From: Crotophaga sulcirostris
Taxonomy: Eukaryota; Chordata; Aves; Cuculiformes; Crotophagidae
Assembly (NCBI GenBank): GCA_013397455.1
Contig: VYZB01000270.1
Coordinates: forward strand, 503,446-567,445
Length of the DNA stretch: 64,000 nt
Reading direction: 5' to 3'
This document shows, piece by piece, positions 1 through 51,300 of this stretch; the stretch's first letter is position 1, and each line of letters begins with the position of its first letter. The translations under genes were made by a program, and so were the position numbers. The notes under the pieces are model-generated. The model made no database searches and was not told the origin of the DNA. It worked only from the letters and a program-made list of their open reading frames with translations.

Positions 1-1944
1 GGAACTTTGGCCACTGCTACTCCATTCTGCTTCAGCTCTTTTGCTGGTACTTTAGCCAGGTAAGTGGGCAGCAAGTAAAGTGTTTGCTCTCTGCATGGAT
101 TAAGTGTTCTAAGATCTCCCCGTAAGGGACTGGAGAAAAACGAAACCTCCAAAACCACAAGACAACACCCCTGCCACCTCTTTCAACTCATTACTTGAAA
201 GACCACTTCAGACTTGGACATCTACAAATAAAAAAAGTGTTTTGTAAGTCAGAGTCCAACCTATGTTTTCCCTTCAAAGCAAGCTCCCTGCAGTGTCTGC
301 AACCTAAAGAGCATCATGATAATTTATCATTACACATAAATTGCTCAGTATTGAGCCAAGGTAGTTTTACAGACCAAGCTGCCTGAAATGCAAAGAGGAA
401 ACCCAACAGGACATAGGTTGAGTACAGAGGAATTATTTGCACTGGTCATACAGAACCAGATGTTACACACCAAGGGACTTTAATTTAGATTAGAGAAAGA
501 AGTGACTGCTGGAAATGAAGGCCTTCTCCTAACACAGGAGCTCAGGGAGGAGAGGGGAGCAGAGGAGAATGTTTGCACCAGCACAGTCTTTTCAGCCAGG
601 GAAGTCTGTATTTTGCACTGACTTCAAGTCCATAATCACACTGGTACCAGAGGAGCTATACTCCAAAAAACTGGGGCAAGCTCCCTCATCTTGGCAAGTG
701 AACCAGAGCAACTCTGCAGTCCTGTTTATTAGGCCTCAGCAGAATCTATTGCTCCACATCTATTAAGCCCCAGAGCACAAAACAATTACAACCACTTGTT
801 CCTTGCTTTGGGAAATGATACATGAAAAACCTTCAGCCACTAAAACATTTCCAAATGTTATTTTATTGACTAAAAACGTCAATGGGGACTGCAAGAGCCA
901 CTGTCTGCATGCCAATCAAGTTACTGTTTCGGTCCAGCAAACACTGATGGGATCAAGCTAACTTGGAAATTACAGCTGCCTCAGAAGGATGCTGAAATAC
1001 TTCTGCCTCCCAGAAGCAAACCTTGCAATGAGATGTTACAGCCAATCTGTGAACCTGAGCTTCACGACACGTGGGATCTGTGCATTATCTCTATCGGGTG
1101 CTCATGGTGTGAACGCAGCTCTACAACCATGTGATGGCTACTCCTGTCATTGGAACAGTAACAGCACATGAATTAAAACCTTATAGAATTAAAACTTCAG
1201 CTCAGCCTTTACTGAGATGCAGTTGCACTGTCATGTATGTCAGAAGGGTTTTTTTTTGAGAAGCTTGAAGGACTTTTTGCATTTCAGGAGTTTGGGCAGG
1301 TTGTTCTAACAGAAAAAGATGCTTGAAGTCACTGGACTACGTAATATGTTCTGGCAAGAGAGGTGACCTGACCCTACCAGAATAAATAGGGTTGAAAGAA
1401 GGAGCACTAACAATTTGCAGACAGATGGGTTGGTTTTTTGTTTTTTTTTTGGTTTGTTTTTTTTTTTGTAATGCACTACGATTGATTTTTGCAGACACTT
1501 ATTTCTCTCACCACTGAGCATTTCACAGGGAGGGGCTACAACTTTTTGAAGCTACAGGTTTTGTCTCTGCTCAGGTTTTATGGAGACACAGCATCTGTCT
1601 AGTCAGTTTATAGAAGGCTGAAAATTGTTTTGCAGCACAAATGGGACAGAGAAGTCCCTCAAGTAACATCTACCCCTGAAATGCTGCTTCAGGCTGTTTC
1701 ATCGCATTGCCAGCCAAGCCCTTTTCCATCACTAAAAACTCACTTTCCTCTGTCAGGACAAGGAATGAAGTGTTTCTCATGGGGAAGCCTATAGCAGTTT
1801 CCAGGACATGGGAAGTAAGACCTGAGCCCTGGCAGGCACCCGAGGAGACTGGTTACACTGACTGTCGCGTCCCTTGAAGTCAAGTTTTTCAAGCCACACA
1901 GAACACTGAGACAATCCCATCTAGAAGAGAGGGACCTAACAGAG
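1..1944. other. Downstream flank of DNM1, no confirmed gene
   Basis: No gene is recognised here. Minus-strand AATAAA-like sites occur at 862-867 and 725-730 and could serve longer DNM1 3' ends. T-rich tracts lie at about 1434-1468. A minus-strand stretch at 1-129 has a good upstream splice acceptor and stays open in one frame to the window edge. The opposite strand has a strong donor at about 60. Either could be an exon of a neighbouring gene, but I do not recognise the product. In mammals GOLGA2 lies tail-to-tail with DNM1, and I saw no GOLGA2 coding sequence here. Confidence 0.4.
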
Positions 1945-3542
1945 ACGGTAAAACAATACATTTATTCCCTTGGGCTGCAAAAGGTTTGGGGTAGATTGGG
2001 TTTTGGTGGTGGTTTGGTTTTAAATGTGTCTTTCCTTGGTGCTCTTTATGCCAGATTAAGAACAGAACGCCTCGTAACAGCGAGTCCCAGAACGAGTACA
2101 GACAACAGCGAGCCTCCCTCCCACGTTGTTCACCAGGACGCACGTTCCTAGGGCTGCCAGGGATGTCTGCAGGAGGCAGAGCCTTGGAGGAAGCTGCTGA
2201 CTGTTCCAACACCTCTGCAGTGTGTCATCAGCGAGGAGGGCTGACGGATGACGTCCTCAAAGATGTCAATCACTGCACAATCCCTGCACTGGTCTGACAT
2301 GCTGTGGCACCTCTCAGCTCTAACTGCAGTCGCATGCAGCAGTGACAGCGTCTGCTGCAAGGCAGGGGCTAACGGTGACCTCCTGCCCTGGAACAGCAGC
2401 TTGGATTCCTGCTATTCTTAAGGTAGGACTTCAGCACACACTACCCCAGCCCTCTGCCACAGCCAGCAGCAAGGGAATCTACAGAAGCTGCTGCTGCTCC
2501 CCTTCTCCCAATCAGACCATTCAGTTCAAGAAAAAACATCCACAGAGAAAGGGAAAAAGGGCCCCAAACACCCTTGCCTGCCCTGTTCTGCCTTATCTAC
2601 CCCTTTGTCAATAAAGGCTGGAGGCCCCCAGGAGGAAGACTTGGGAGAATTTGCCAGATCTTCCTCTTCACACTCCCACCCACAGCATTAACAGGACAAG
2701 GATGAGCCTGCCCCAACATACTGCCACATCACTGACCAGGTAAAACGCTGCAAAATGTGGGGAGAGATAGGAAAGGGAAACAGGCAGGAGCTCAGGGCAG
2801 AGTATTTGGGAGGATACAGACCACTAAACCCTTCTCACAGGGTCAGAAGGCAGAAGAGAGAAAGCAGTTTGAATGGAAGTAGAATAACCCAGAAGGTAAA
2901 AGGTCACATGGAGAACAAGCAAAGGGAGTTCACTTCTAAAGGTGACGATGGGACACAAGGATAACAGGGAACACTGAGTGTCAGTTATCCTGCACTCACA
3001 CATGGAAGTCCTGCAATTAACGACTCTTACTCCTCCTGCCTTCCATGAGTAACAGGGACACAGTAAGGGTGGGAGCACTTCTCCAGCCAGACATTAGAAT
3101 ATAAGAAGAGGAGTCTGAACTAACAGCTCCCCAAGTCTCTATCTTGATCCTAACAGAGCTGACAAACCAAATCAAAGCAGAGTTCATTCAGCCGACCTCC
3201 CAGCCAAATGAGACACACAATTTAGATCTTGTTACCAGAGCTCATTCTCCCATCCCACCTCCTCTACCTGAAGCAGGGAAAGGATCCTCTAGCGACCTTA
3301 AGTCAGGTACTGAGGCTTTCCCAGCTCCCGCAGCTCAAGCAGCTGCTACATCTCTGATCAGCCAGTTTTTCTGTTCAAGACTCCTCCCTTTGAGATCCTG
3401 GCAGAGGTTGGTTCACTGGACAAGGGACTGTTACTAACACAAGAACTGGGCAGCGAGGTGAGCTGCAGAGCGAATGGAGGATGGGGACACAACGACTCAT
3501 GCAGTGCAGGGAGAGCGCAAAACGTACCGTGGCTGCCAGTCC
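1945..3542 (-). other. DNM1: Probable 3' UTR of DNM1 (short-tail transcript)
   Basis: Sequence after the TGA stop at 3543-3545, read leftward on the minus strand. The first canonical AATAAA on this strand after the stop is at 1961-1966. It is followed within about 15 bases by a TG/T-rich stretch of the kind bound by cleavage factors. The UTR would then be about 1.6 kb. The exact end is an inference, and more distal signals at 867 and 730 could also be used. A plus-strand AATAAA at 2610-2615 points the other way. Confidence 0.4.
1961..1966 (-). terminator. Candidate polyadenylation signal AATAAA for DNM1
   Basis: AATAAA on the minus strand, about 1.58 kb after the stop codon. The minus-strand sequence just beyond it is TGTATTGTTTT, a suitable downstream GU-rich element. 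It is the first such hexamer after the stop. RNA 3' ends would be needed to confirm use. Confidence 0.4.
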
Positions 3543-40549
<37,007 letters not shown>

Positions 40550-40956
40550 CTGAAAGGAAACGGGAAGTTTCAGCTGAATGAATGATTGCTTCCTTCCCTT
40601 TTCACAGATTTTCTGCATCTACAAGCATACCAGGATTCTAACAGGGAGTCTCAGCCATGGGCACAAAGAAGTTTACAGCACTAGAAACCAAGTGCTCCAC
40701 CTCAAGGAGGATAACAGCTTGTTGTTCTGAAGAAGCCTCTACTCACAGCACATCCTCTCTAATCCTCTAACAGCTACAGTTCCTTCAGCTCAATTTCCAA
40801 GCTAATTAACAACCCCATTTAATACAACCATACGCGTTTTGGAAAGAAATAGTCTATTTCATCAAAAAGAAAAGAGAAGTTGAAGCAGAGCCTGAAAAAT
40901 AGCACACCTCCTTTTGACAAAATACAAGTACCCAAACAACAATAAAAATCACTCAC

Positions 40957-41018
40957 ACTCTGCACTTCAGGGCTTGAGAAGACACCACATTGTTCCAGCG
41001 TTCAAACACCATATGATT
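40957..41018 (-). other. Candidate 62-nt cassette (poison) exon in DNM1 intron 1
   Basis: On the minus strand a 62-base stretch lies between acceptor gctctttattctttcag and donor AGAGT|gtgagt. Entered in the phase left by exon 1, it reads 17 codons and then TGA, and its length is not a multiple of three. Inclusion would truncate the G domain and send the transcript to nonsense-mediated decay. This is predicted from splice signals alone. Confidence 0.3.
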
Positions 41019-44000
41019 CTGAAAGAATAAAGAGCAGCCAAAGGCTTGCCTCCACCCAGGGTTTCTCCTGGCTAACTAATCAAAGCACATGTATCACCAA
41101 GGCAAAAGCAGTACCAGCTTCCTTCTACATTCACAAGAACCCTGAATTTTTGTGTACTTCAAGTCATTTCAAAGGAAGGAAGCCTTTTCCTATCCTTCTC
41201 CAAATGCTGACTTAGCAGCCACAGCCCACAAGTTCTCCTTTGCTTTTTTTTTTCCAATTCCAAGTGCTCTGAGCAAAGCTAGGCATGCTCACCGCATCTG
41301 CCGATGACCTTGCTAGTTTGTGGCCTGGTTTTCCAGTACTCAGCTGTTCATGTGCCTCTTCAGGAGCCACTGAGCATTTCTGAAAGTATGATCAACTGCT
41401 TCCTTGCCCAATGGGAGAAGCATCGCTTCAAAACATGGTTTCTACAGCACAAACATAGTTTTCTTTGTAAAAAGATGCCCTACCTACATTGCTGGGATTC
41501 TGGTACGCAGTCCTCCCTCCCTCAATAGCTGTGGCAATGAATAATTTGGCTAATTTTGTAGGGGCTAACCCACCTGGTGAACGAGAAACCCAGGACTCAG
41601 TTTTAAACTTTTTACTCTTAGTCCTGCATGATTGTAACACTGAGAAACGAGGTGAAGATGAGTAATGAGGTTTTGTTTCAACACATCAGACAAAGACTTG
41701 AGCAGGTTGCTTTTCAGCTCCTGATTTGACTACTGATTTCCTACATAATCCTATGAAAGCTCTTCTGCTTCTCTGTATTTCCCTTTCCTCAGTTATAAAA
41801 GTAATTTCTCCATCTGTGGGTCTGTGAGAATAATGAGAACATCAAAAACTGCAGAGTAGTTTCAAGTGAAGGGAGGGTATGGAGGCATCCTACAATCTCT
41901 AACACCTCAATTAAAAATATCTCCTGCAAAATTAAGCCTGGAGTATTAGGACCTATGCTACAGCTCTACCAGTCAAAATAAGATTGTAACTCCTTGTACT
42001 TCTAAAAAGTCTGAAACAATGAGGAAGAGTTAACAAGGATTTGTCTTTGTTTTTCCAAATAATACAGCTCTATTTTTTCCCTTCCAGTGGGAATAACCCC
42101 AGAACCTTTGAAGTATTGCATCATTCTAGCAGATTTCTGCTGTCTCAGTTCCATTCCTATATATGTCTATGGTCAATATGTGAATAAAGACCTACTCTAC
42201 CTGAGATGCATTTTCTTTTGAACTTATTTTATCTGAGAAAAGCATCCTATTACTACAGACTCCCTTTCTAGCACACTGAGACAATACTCTAATTATTAAT
42301 CATCAACTTGTAGTATCAAATCCTGCTCTACTGTAAGAAAAGCACCACTTGCATTTACAAGCAATGATTTAAGATTTAATTTATGTTGTGCTCGATGCTT
42401 TCCTGAATCATTCTGTTTTGGCCAAAATCCTGACTTCTCTGCTGTCCTAGTCACAGCTAAGACAAAAACTCAGAACAAAGACAAATGGAAAACCTGTGCA
42501 GCATCTGGATCCCAGCATTGTAAAGAATGATTCAATTTACTGTGTTAACTGAAAGAGCTCCTAAGCTATTCCTAGGAAAATACACATAGAGGACAAGATG
42601 ACAAATCCATTAGACAAATTTAATCACCTAAATCAGTCTTAGTGGTGCTTTAGTCCTGAGTGAAAATATGTGCAATCTGATCCCTACTATCAGAAAATGA
42701 AGGTGTGTGTGCTCTTATCCACAAACCACTGGCAGGTACATGAAGTGCAGCTTCTAAGTTTTCTCTGCACTTGACTCCTGTCAGGAGTCACAGACAAAAA
42801 ACTCTATAATAAACCACAACCAATGCAGCATCACTCCATTGGATCCATATTAGTTCCTCCTCTTCTTCACTTCCTTTCTCTCTACAGTCTCTTGGACAAA
42901 CTCCATCCTCCCCCAGCTCCAGCTAAGCCTTTCAAATCATAGACACTAAAAAGTACGGATTAGTAAATTCTGATTTTTAAAAGGCTGGCTGGGTGCCAAG
43001 GAGAAGACAGTGCATGGGAGCATCGTCTGCCCTCCTGCAGCAGGCATCATAAATTGCTTCTGTAAATAAACTACAACAACAGAGCATGTGCAGCCTGGAC
43101 AAAATGCCCAGCATAGTCTGAATCCACACAGGAGCCAGGTGAGAGATCTACACACATACCCCTATTGCTCCAGAAAGAGCACCACAAAGTGAGGAAATGA
43201 AGTCAGAATTGGGGAAACGATATCCGAGATAAGAAAAACCACACATCAGATGACTTGGGCAGACAAGAGTAGAAGGGTGAGATAAAACAGGTTATTCAAT
43301 TTCAACACAGGAGATGCAGGGTAGGCAAGGCTCAACGGGGGGAAACAGAAAGATGGAATAAGTCTTCAGAGATAATCTGCCATAAGGCACCAAGAGCTGG
43401 AACAAAGAAGGCAGCAGGGATTCCACTTGTAAGACAAAGCAGCCTCTAGCATGACATCAAAAGCAGCCTCATTACATACGTTGCCATGTAAGACTTTGTG
43501 CCTGAAATGTTATTCTATTAGGTTCATGGTACCATCCCCCTGATTTATTCCTTCGCTTTGAATCTTATGCCTTTTGTTGCTTTGTAACATGCAGATGTGG
43601 CATGACAACATTTGATTTCCTATGCTTTTAAGCAAGGAAATCACACTGTATCACTTCAGGCTAGGCTTCGTCCAGAATACACAGCAAAACAGCAGCCAAA
43701 ACAGACACAGAAGATGTATTCAGGGAATATAAATACCTAATTTGCTTCTATCTTTTTTGCTTAGGTATTGACTCAAAATTCCCTATTAAGATATTGAGGT
43801 ATTAGTTCTAGCAACACAATTCCATGCATCTTGTAAGAGTTGAAAAAATAGAATCAGATCAGCTACATTGCCCAAACCACCAGTTATTGGAACACTTATT
43901 TCACACTCATTTGCTATTAACTATTGTCACAGAGAGGATATTGAGCTAGCTAAATTCTTGGTCTGACCAGTGATAGATCTCCTCTTCTAAATAAAGACAA

Positions 44001-45254
44001 CAAAAAGAACCAAGGATGCAAATCCTGATGGGCCTCAGACTGAAAAAGTTCAGGCAGGGAAGTGACTTTTATTGTTATATTTTGCATTGCTCACTTCTGA
44101 AGTGCTTACACATGTTCTCGACTAGCTACTTCAGGGCAAACCCAATCACATCATCCCTTCCAGTCTTATTTCTATTTTAGTATGCAGAGCTGCATTAAAG
44201 TACAGATTTGGGCTGAAAGCTGCATTAGTAACGCAATAAAAATAATTTTGAGGGATGGAAAACAATCTAGCAGTTACTGCAGAACAACATTCAAACAAAA
44301 TACAAACATGTCAGAAACATAAAGGCAATCTCTATGTCATCCAACAACACGTTTATCACCAGGGCACTAGGGACTTGGGGTTTCCCTATTAGTTTTCAAA
44401 TTTGAAGTCAAACACTGTATGAAAAACCTGAGTGCACTAGGTATATTGGGACAGAACAAAAAGGTGCTATTCATGACAGAAAAAGCACGTTTGCTCTATC
44501 AATAAGTTTCTGAGTTCATTTAACGACTTGCACAGTACAGAGGATTATAAGTTAAAGGTAACATGGCCCAAAGTCATTTCCCTCTAGACTATAAGACACA
44601 GAAGAATGACAAACTGCTTGTATAACTCAATATATAGTGTATGGAAAGGGAAGAAAACATTGATAGATGCAGTCAAAAAAAGCAGGACATATAAAAATAT
44701 GAAAAGTTTGGGACTTCCTAAAGAGGCCCACACTGACTTTCAGATAAGTTCATTGTGTTTATTCAATACTACTACATTAAGAAAGCATAACTCCATTAAA
44801 CATCTCCATTAAAAGAAGAGACTTGCATGAGCTGGTTTATTTGTTCTTAAAGAACACAAAATTTGCTAGTCAAAAAATCACTTGTTTACTCCTTTGGTCA
44901 AACACTTGATCTTGATCTGATGTTTTCTTGCTAAGATATAATTAGATCTTTGGAGGAGGAACTAGTCTTCCAGCATTGCAGTGATCATCGTGGGCGTACT
45001 GTGCCTGGTACACCTGCTTTGTTAGAATAAATGCTTTCAAACCTGATAAACACAATAGAAGAGTGATTGCATGAGCAAGTCTGACCTTCATGCTTTGCTA
45101 GAAGTGGTTAGCTCACCACTCAGGTTTGTGCTTTAAAGCTTAGGGACTCCTAACAGCCAGTGGAATTTAATCCCAGCCATACAGCATTTGTGCGTGACCT
45201 GCCTATGATCTTGTAGCCATGATATTCAGTAGTGGCAACCAAAGCTTCCTTCAC

Positions 45255-45353
45255 TAATTAGAATATACTAATTAGAATATAATTATTATATAACATATTA
45301 TATATGTTATAATAATATATATAATTATATATAGAATAATTAGAATATACTAA
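45255..45353. repeat. AT-rich low-complexity block with inverted repeat
   Basis: About 100 bases almost entirely A and T. The motif ctaattagaatatact is repeated at the left and echoed at the right end. In the middle, 10-base arms at 45289-45298 and 45302-45311 are exact reverse complements around a 3-base loop. It is likely a hairpin or cruciform-prone simple repeat. Confidence 0.85.
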
Positions 45354-48300
45354 AGGCAACCCTACACATCTGCTCAGATGGCAAGTGCTTCTCAGTAAAT
45401 ATTCTTCCACTGCAAGCACGAGCATTGTACGTTTATTCCCTCCATCCATCAAATTTGAGCAGAAAAGCACCTCTGCCAGCCACCTCCTTTGTGTTGCACA
45501 AAGACATCATCTAATGTCTTTGCAGTTCCTCATTTTATAATAGAGTTCCCCTGAGGTTTGTCAAGACATTACTATGTAGTACTGACCAAGAAATTTAATT
45601 TCACCTACAGACATACCAAGAGAGGGGCCTGCATTAATGCACATCTCCAGAGAGAAACCCAAAAGAAACTTTCTTCATATGTTCTAGAAACCTTAATACG
45701 ACCAGACAAGAAGATTTACTGCAATCGTTATGTGGCACTACAAATGCATTTTTATGAGTCCAGCTCTCAACCCAGCAAGGATTCAATTTCAGAACAGAAA
45801 GACATGTAGAAAGTACACACACAAGGGAAACCCAAGAACATTTACCCTTTCACAGAACAGGCAGCTAGGACCCCTGCACAATAAAATTAATTTTGCCCCA
45901 GTTTATCCAGCCTTGTGAACAAGTTACTCTTTGCACTGTAGAATTAAAGCAGTTTTGCACTTTCTCCATCTGCTAGTAATCTGTATTTCTGAATGGATTG
46001 TGAGTCAAAGCTTTTTGATGCATGATTTCAGTCTTTGCTGAAGCTGCAACAAAAGTCATCGGTAGTCAACAACAGAACTTAGCCCATGGTACCATCTCTT
46101 GTTCTAAATGGTAGACAGACCAAATGCTTCTATGACCACTTACTTTCCCTCCCCCTAGGGATGCTGGAAGGCTTGAAAAGCTCTTTATAGAGAATAGTTC
46201 TTTATAGATTTGTATTTGAAATACAAATCTAGTCTAGCTATACCAACACAGCATCCTTGCAGTTTGTCAGTCCTTGGAGATTTTTGGATTAGAAGGCACT
46301 AGAGAAAGTAAAGCCTCAACCAAAAAGCCAAAACAGCATCTTATGAAGACATAAAAGTAGTTCCAAAGAACAGAAGAGAGAACATCACCATCTGATCATT
46401 TAATTTCAATTTGATTTCTTATTAAGCATCTACAGACAAATAGGCTATTAAGGGACATGATTAACCCTCAGTTTGGATTATATTAGTTTCAGAAAATTAA
46501 GATTCACACAGCCTTCATGATTTCACATGGCTGTTTCTGTATAAATCCAATATTCGTTATTTCCTGTGCTCTAGTGGTGCCCAGGGACAGCATTTCAATC
46601 AGAACCACGTTGCACAATATACCAGGCCAATACACAGCAAGAAACACAGCTCCTGCCTCTACAGATTTTACTATCCAGTTACACAGTTTGAACCTGCTCC
46701 TGCTTAAGCTTAGAATTACCTTCATTTCATCTGTCAGGTCTTACATAGATGATCATTCATCATTCACACACATCCAGACCAAGAGCTCTTCGTTATCTTG
46801 TTATGGCACAACGCATCACAAGCGTTCCAAGACAATCTAGGGATATCAGTACTTTGATATATGGCTTCTGATCACGGCACTGATGGGCAACATTCACATC
46901 TTTTTCATACAGGCTACATTCTACAAACAGTCTAAACTTCTCTAAACAGCATCTCATCTCACAGCACAATGGCTATGTTTCCAAACATGTTCTTACTCTG
47001 GCATGTGTCTCAAATGACTCCTTAAAACACAGGCTGACACCTTTGCAACAACATTAGCCACAGAAAATCTGTAAGGCAAGAAGCATTTACTATTAATCTT
47101 ATTTACTGCTAAAACAAACACCTCAGAAATGGTAGCAGCTTTCCACTTCTCAGACACTAACTCAAGCCTGGTGCTCTTTTGTAATAGCCATCATCTAGCT
47201 CTACCAGGAGGCAGAAGCCTGATGCAGGAACTGCCCTTGAGAGGATCTTCATGATCCAATCCTTCAAATACACATATGTTCATCAGCAAATATGTAACTC
47301 GGACACGGGGTAAGAACAAGGATAAATCTGATTTTTCCTCTGCCACTCAGTAGGGCTGCATTACAGATTTAGACTTTCCTTTCCTGCTGACTTTTTGGCC
47401 TCTGTGAGCTCTTATCTTCTCTGAACCAAAGTGCTTCTCAAACAAAAAAAGCCAGATAGGCCAACATGAACAGCAAGCATTTAAAAGCAGGTGCGTTATG
47501 AACAAAAGCATCCAACCTGCTTTTCTAACTGTTTTGCTCTGCCCTTAGCTTACGTCTTCCAGGGTGCATCATGTGAACTTGGACGCCAGTCCTACAGGCT
47601 CAGTCACATGGTATGTCTCATTCCGAGGAAGCCACACTTTTTTTCCACTAAGGTGAGCACTTTTAGACTCAGAGAAGTTTAAGCTGGGGATGTGTGTTAT
47701 GTATCTGCCCATCTCCACAGCACAAAGTGCACCTAGCCTTGACCCACAGTGAAAGAGAGCAATTCCATAGGCACTTAGTATAATATCATTTCTTAGGGTG
47801 TAACTGGTACTGGTCATACAATGGATACATATAGAAATAAAGATCTATTGTAAGTACCCCACATTCCAGCATACTGGTAATATTATTGTGCACAATGACT
47901 TCTTATTCAAGAATACAATTGTGAAAAATAAAGACAAGCAATAGCTCATGAGTGTCATCATAATATACATGTTAACAGAAAACAACAATTGAAGAGAAGG
48001 CTTCCACTGCCTTGTATCTTGAGCTCCTACTTACAGTAGTGCAAAGGGAGGTTAGCACTATTGTGCTGAGCAGGCACATTTCTGATTGATTTGTTTCATC
48101 TCCAACAGCATCTCCAACATTGAGTCTTTTCCCCCCAGCACAGCTCTCCAGACCACTGACCAAGAAGGGCAAAGCAGACTTCTTTTCAAGCTTGGGAGTT
48201 TGCTGCACATAAGGCGAGTTCTGTTTAAAAACTTGACATGTGCTGTCTGAGCAGGGCAAAGCACTAATACTTGCTATAAACTGGTCCAGCTTATGCTTAC

Positions 48301-51300
48301 TCCTGGATAATTTGCAAATAAGAGTCAGATGGGATGGTTAATGAACTAAAAAGCAATTTCTGACACTCGCACCTTCTCCTATACTCTATCTGCCTCGAGT
48401 TCTTCTTTTCCTTTGCACAGCACTGCAGTTGGTACCAGCACAGGCCCCCAGTAAGCAAGGGGTATTCTAGCTGAGATGCCTTTGCCAAGGCTTTCTGCAG
48501 AGATAGAGGTTGTGGTCTGTGGTGTCTAACATGAAAGGAGAGCAACTATGCTAATTCATTGTAAGAAAAAAAATAAGTGTAGAAATAAACTGTATTACAT
48601 GTTCACACACACACACACGGCTCCAGAACTGACATTATGATTCACAACGCAAGAACCACCTTTCTGTTTTTGTTCCCTCTGACCCTTTTACAACTGACCA
48701 CGATGTGTGCTGTTCTGGAGCTTGCCTGCATCTTTTTCCCCATGTTGTGCTCTCACTTTATTCTAAGTAAGACAATAAGTAATGTATTCATAGAGCTAGC
48801 ATAGGAAGTAAATAAAACCACATAAGAAACCTGTATTTATTGCAAAAGGCAGCATTTCAAAAACCATAATGACCCCACACCACAGCCTTTGCCAAAAAGT
48901 CAGGAAACCTTTCAGTAGACTGCCTGCTCCAACAGAATCCACCTCCATGGAAAGCTGCAGGGCTGGCTGCTTGAAAGCCTACATACAGTAAGTCTGGCAA
49001 GTCAAATCCAGTTCCTCGTGAACATGCATAAAGGTGGGGTTTGCTCCTCTGACATTTGGGACTGAGTGAAGAGCCATGGATAGACAGCAGCTGAATGAGC
49101 TTCCCTCAGCCACAGGGCTTGTCTTCTCATCTTGGGACAGCTCAGTTACTTGGCCACTGATCTAGAAATACAGAGGCGGCAGCTGCCACCGTTGTTCCGT
49201 GTCACCTTCTTGGTAATTTTTGGTACAGCACAGATCTCTTTCTTGCAGAACAGGATAAAGCCTTTCGTTACTGAAACGCATTGTCCTCTTTAGGTGGTCT
49301 TGTGGGTCTCTGGGAGGACTCGCATGCCTTCAACATCAAAAATGTGTTTCCCCCACACAGAACACATTTGTTGAGCCAAGAGTGAGCTGAGGGCTCAAAC
49401 AACTACAGAGAGGATATGCCCTGTGCGACGTTCTCTCGCATCACTGATTCTGCAGTGGCTGTGTTCACACTTCAGCTTGGAGCACCTTTATAAACACTGC
49501 TAAAGCGAAAAAGAAAGTGCATAGCAATTCACATGAATGCCTGCTTAGAAACAGCTCCCTCCCCTACCTCTCCCAGAGCGCACTAAATTCTGCTCTTCTG
49601 TCTTATCTCTGGGTGCACAGGCGGGTTCCCAGGAGTCACTGCAGCCAGTGCCTTTCCCATTCACTCTTTCCACATCTCCCTGCTTTGTATCTCACTCAGC
49701 CGCTCTCCTGCACGTGTTTCTGAGCAGGTCTCTGGAAGCAGTGGGGTAAGACAAAAAGTGCATCTATTATTTAGTTTGATTTGAATCCTTTGGGCTGATT
49801 TTTCTGTCTCATACTCCATTAGCTTCAGGGTACATCAAAATCTGGAAGACAACTGTGCATTATGCCAAGTCACGGCTGCACCAGAGCCTCTGTGCACAAG
49901 TTAATCTGACGCAGAACTACAGAGCCTCACAGCCGTACTGCTTCCACAGGGCAAGAGACATCCAAGGAGGTCAGAAGCATTCTTACTCTTCAGATATGAC
50001 ACTTTTATTCAATGGCCTGGGGGCCTGCCAGCCTGCAGAGTAAGCTGGCGCAGCCGAGAGTTTGCCCCAGGGATTTCTGCTGCTGTACGCCTACGGTCAT
50101 TCCAAAGAAGCCAGTATACCCCAGCTTTATGCTTGGTAGACCTCAGAGCAGGATCTGGCCTGACTTTTGAGGGGCACTATGTATATTTTTAGATGACCTG
50201 AAAGTAGGGCAGAGATGTCACTACCTTCATCTGATGCACCTCTGCAAACCCATAACCAAGGGTTACCACATCCAGTGGCTGCATTACAAAGGAAGAATTT
50301 CTGATAGAGCTGCACTCCACCCCTACCTCAGTTTACATAACTGGTCCCTGTATGCAGCAAGGGTAGACAGAAGCCAAACAAACAGAATTTCTCTCCATTA
50401 GAGAAGGTTCCAAAGCTCCTGCACCACATTTGTAGGAGGGGAAGAAGAGAAGAGACAAGGGAAGAGCTTGGGAAGAGGCTCAACACACAGAGGCATTACC
50501 ATTCCCAGTTTTTCATGGTCTGCTTTCCTTCTACCTAGAATTCTAAGCTTTCCCTCTAAGAGCCATTGCTGGGGCCCAGCTGGGCAAGTATTTTTAGGAC
50601 ATGAGAGTTTGAAATAGAGGTGTTGGTCAGCCTCTCCCAATGGATCAGCACAAGGACACAAGGGTCCATTCACACAGACTCACTACTACAGATCAATAGC
50701 AATATATGGATTTTAATAAATACTGTTTTTATTTGAATCTGTCAATCAAGGTTTATACTTATGCTTTGATTCTTTCTCTGGTATCATGAGATTAACTTTC
50801 ATTTTAGAAGAAGGTTTCCAATCACCACCTGCAGTCACAGGGCCTCAGGTGCTGGGACTTTCTGAAAGTAGAACACCAGATATAACAGCACATACAATAA
50901 TTTAACCAGCAACCAACACTTGGAGCCTGGGTGAAGCATCTCAGCTTCCCCAGGCCTTGCAGACACCACAAACAACTCTCAGCTCCTGCCTAGAAGAAAG
51001 TGTGCTGAAGTATGAGCAGAGTTCATCACCTCAGCCATCCCAACTGAGAAGACTGGCGAGGACAGCGCCATAGCTGCCTGTACTGCAATGCTGGCCTCCT
51101 TCCTGGCTATCAGTGACCAATGTTAAATTCTTTGCTTTAAAGTGCCACAGAGGGCTGTGACACTGGGAATCCTGGCACACGACAACGGTGCCTTATGTCA
51201 TCCCTGCTGAGGAAGCCTAGAATGGGAGCAGACTGGATCCACGTGCTCCTCTCCCTGGTTGTGGTCACTGACTAGGATATTTAATCCCTTCATGGGCTGC

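Noticed and set aside
2610..2615. Plus-strand AATAAA just after a 90-codon frame
   Set aside because: The frame shows no family resemblance and no GU-rich element follows; it could be the 3' end of a converging gene, but nothing here shows it.
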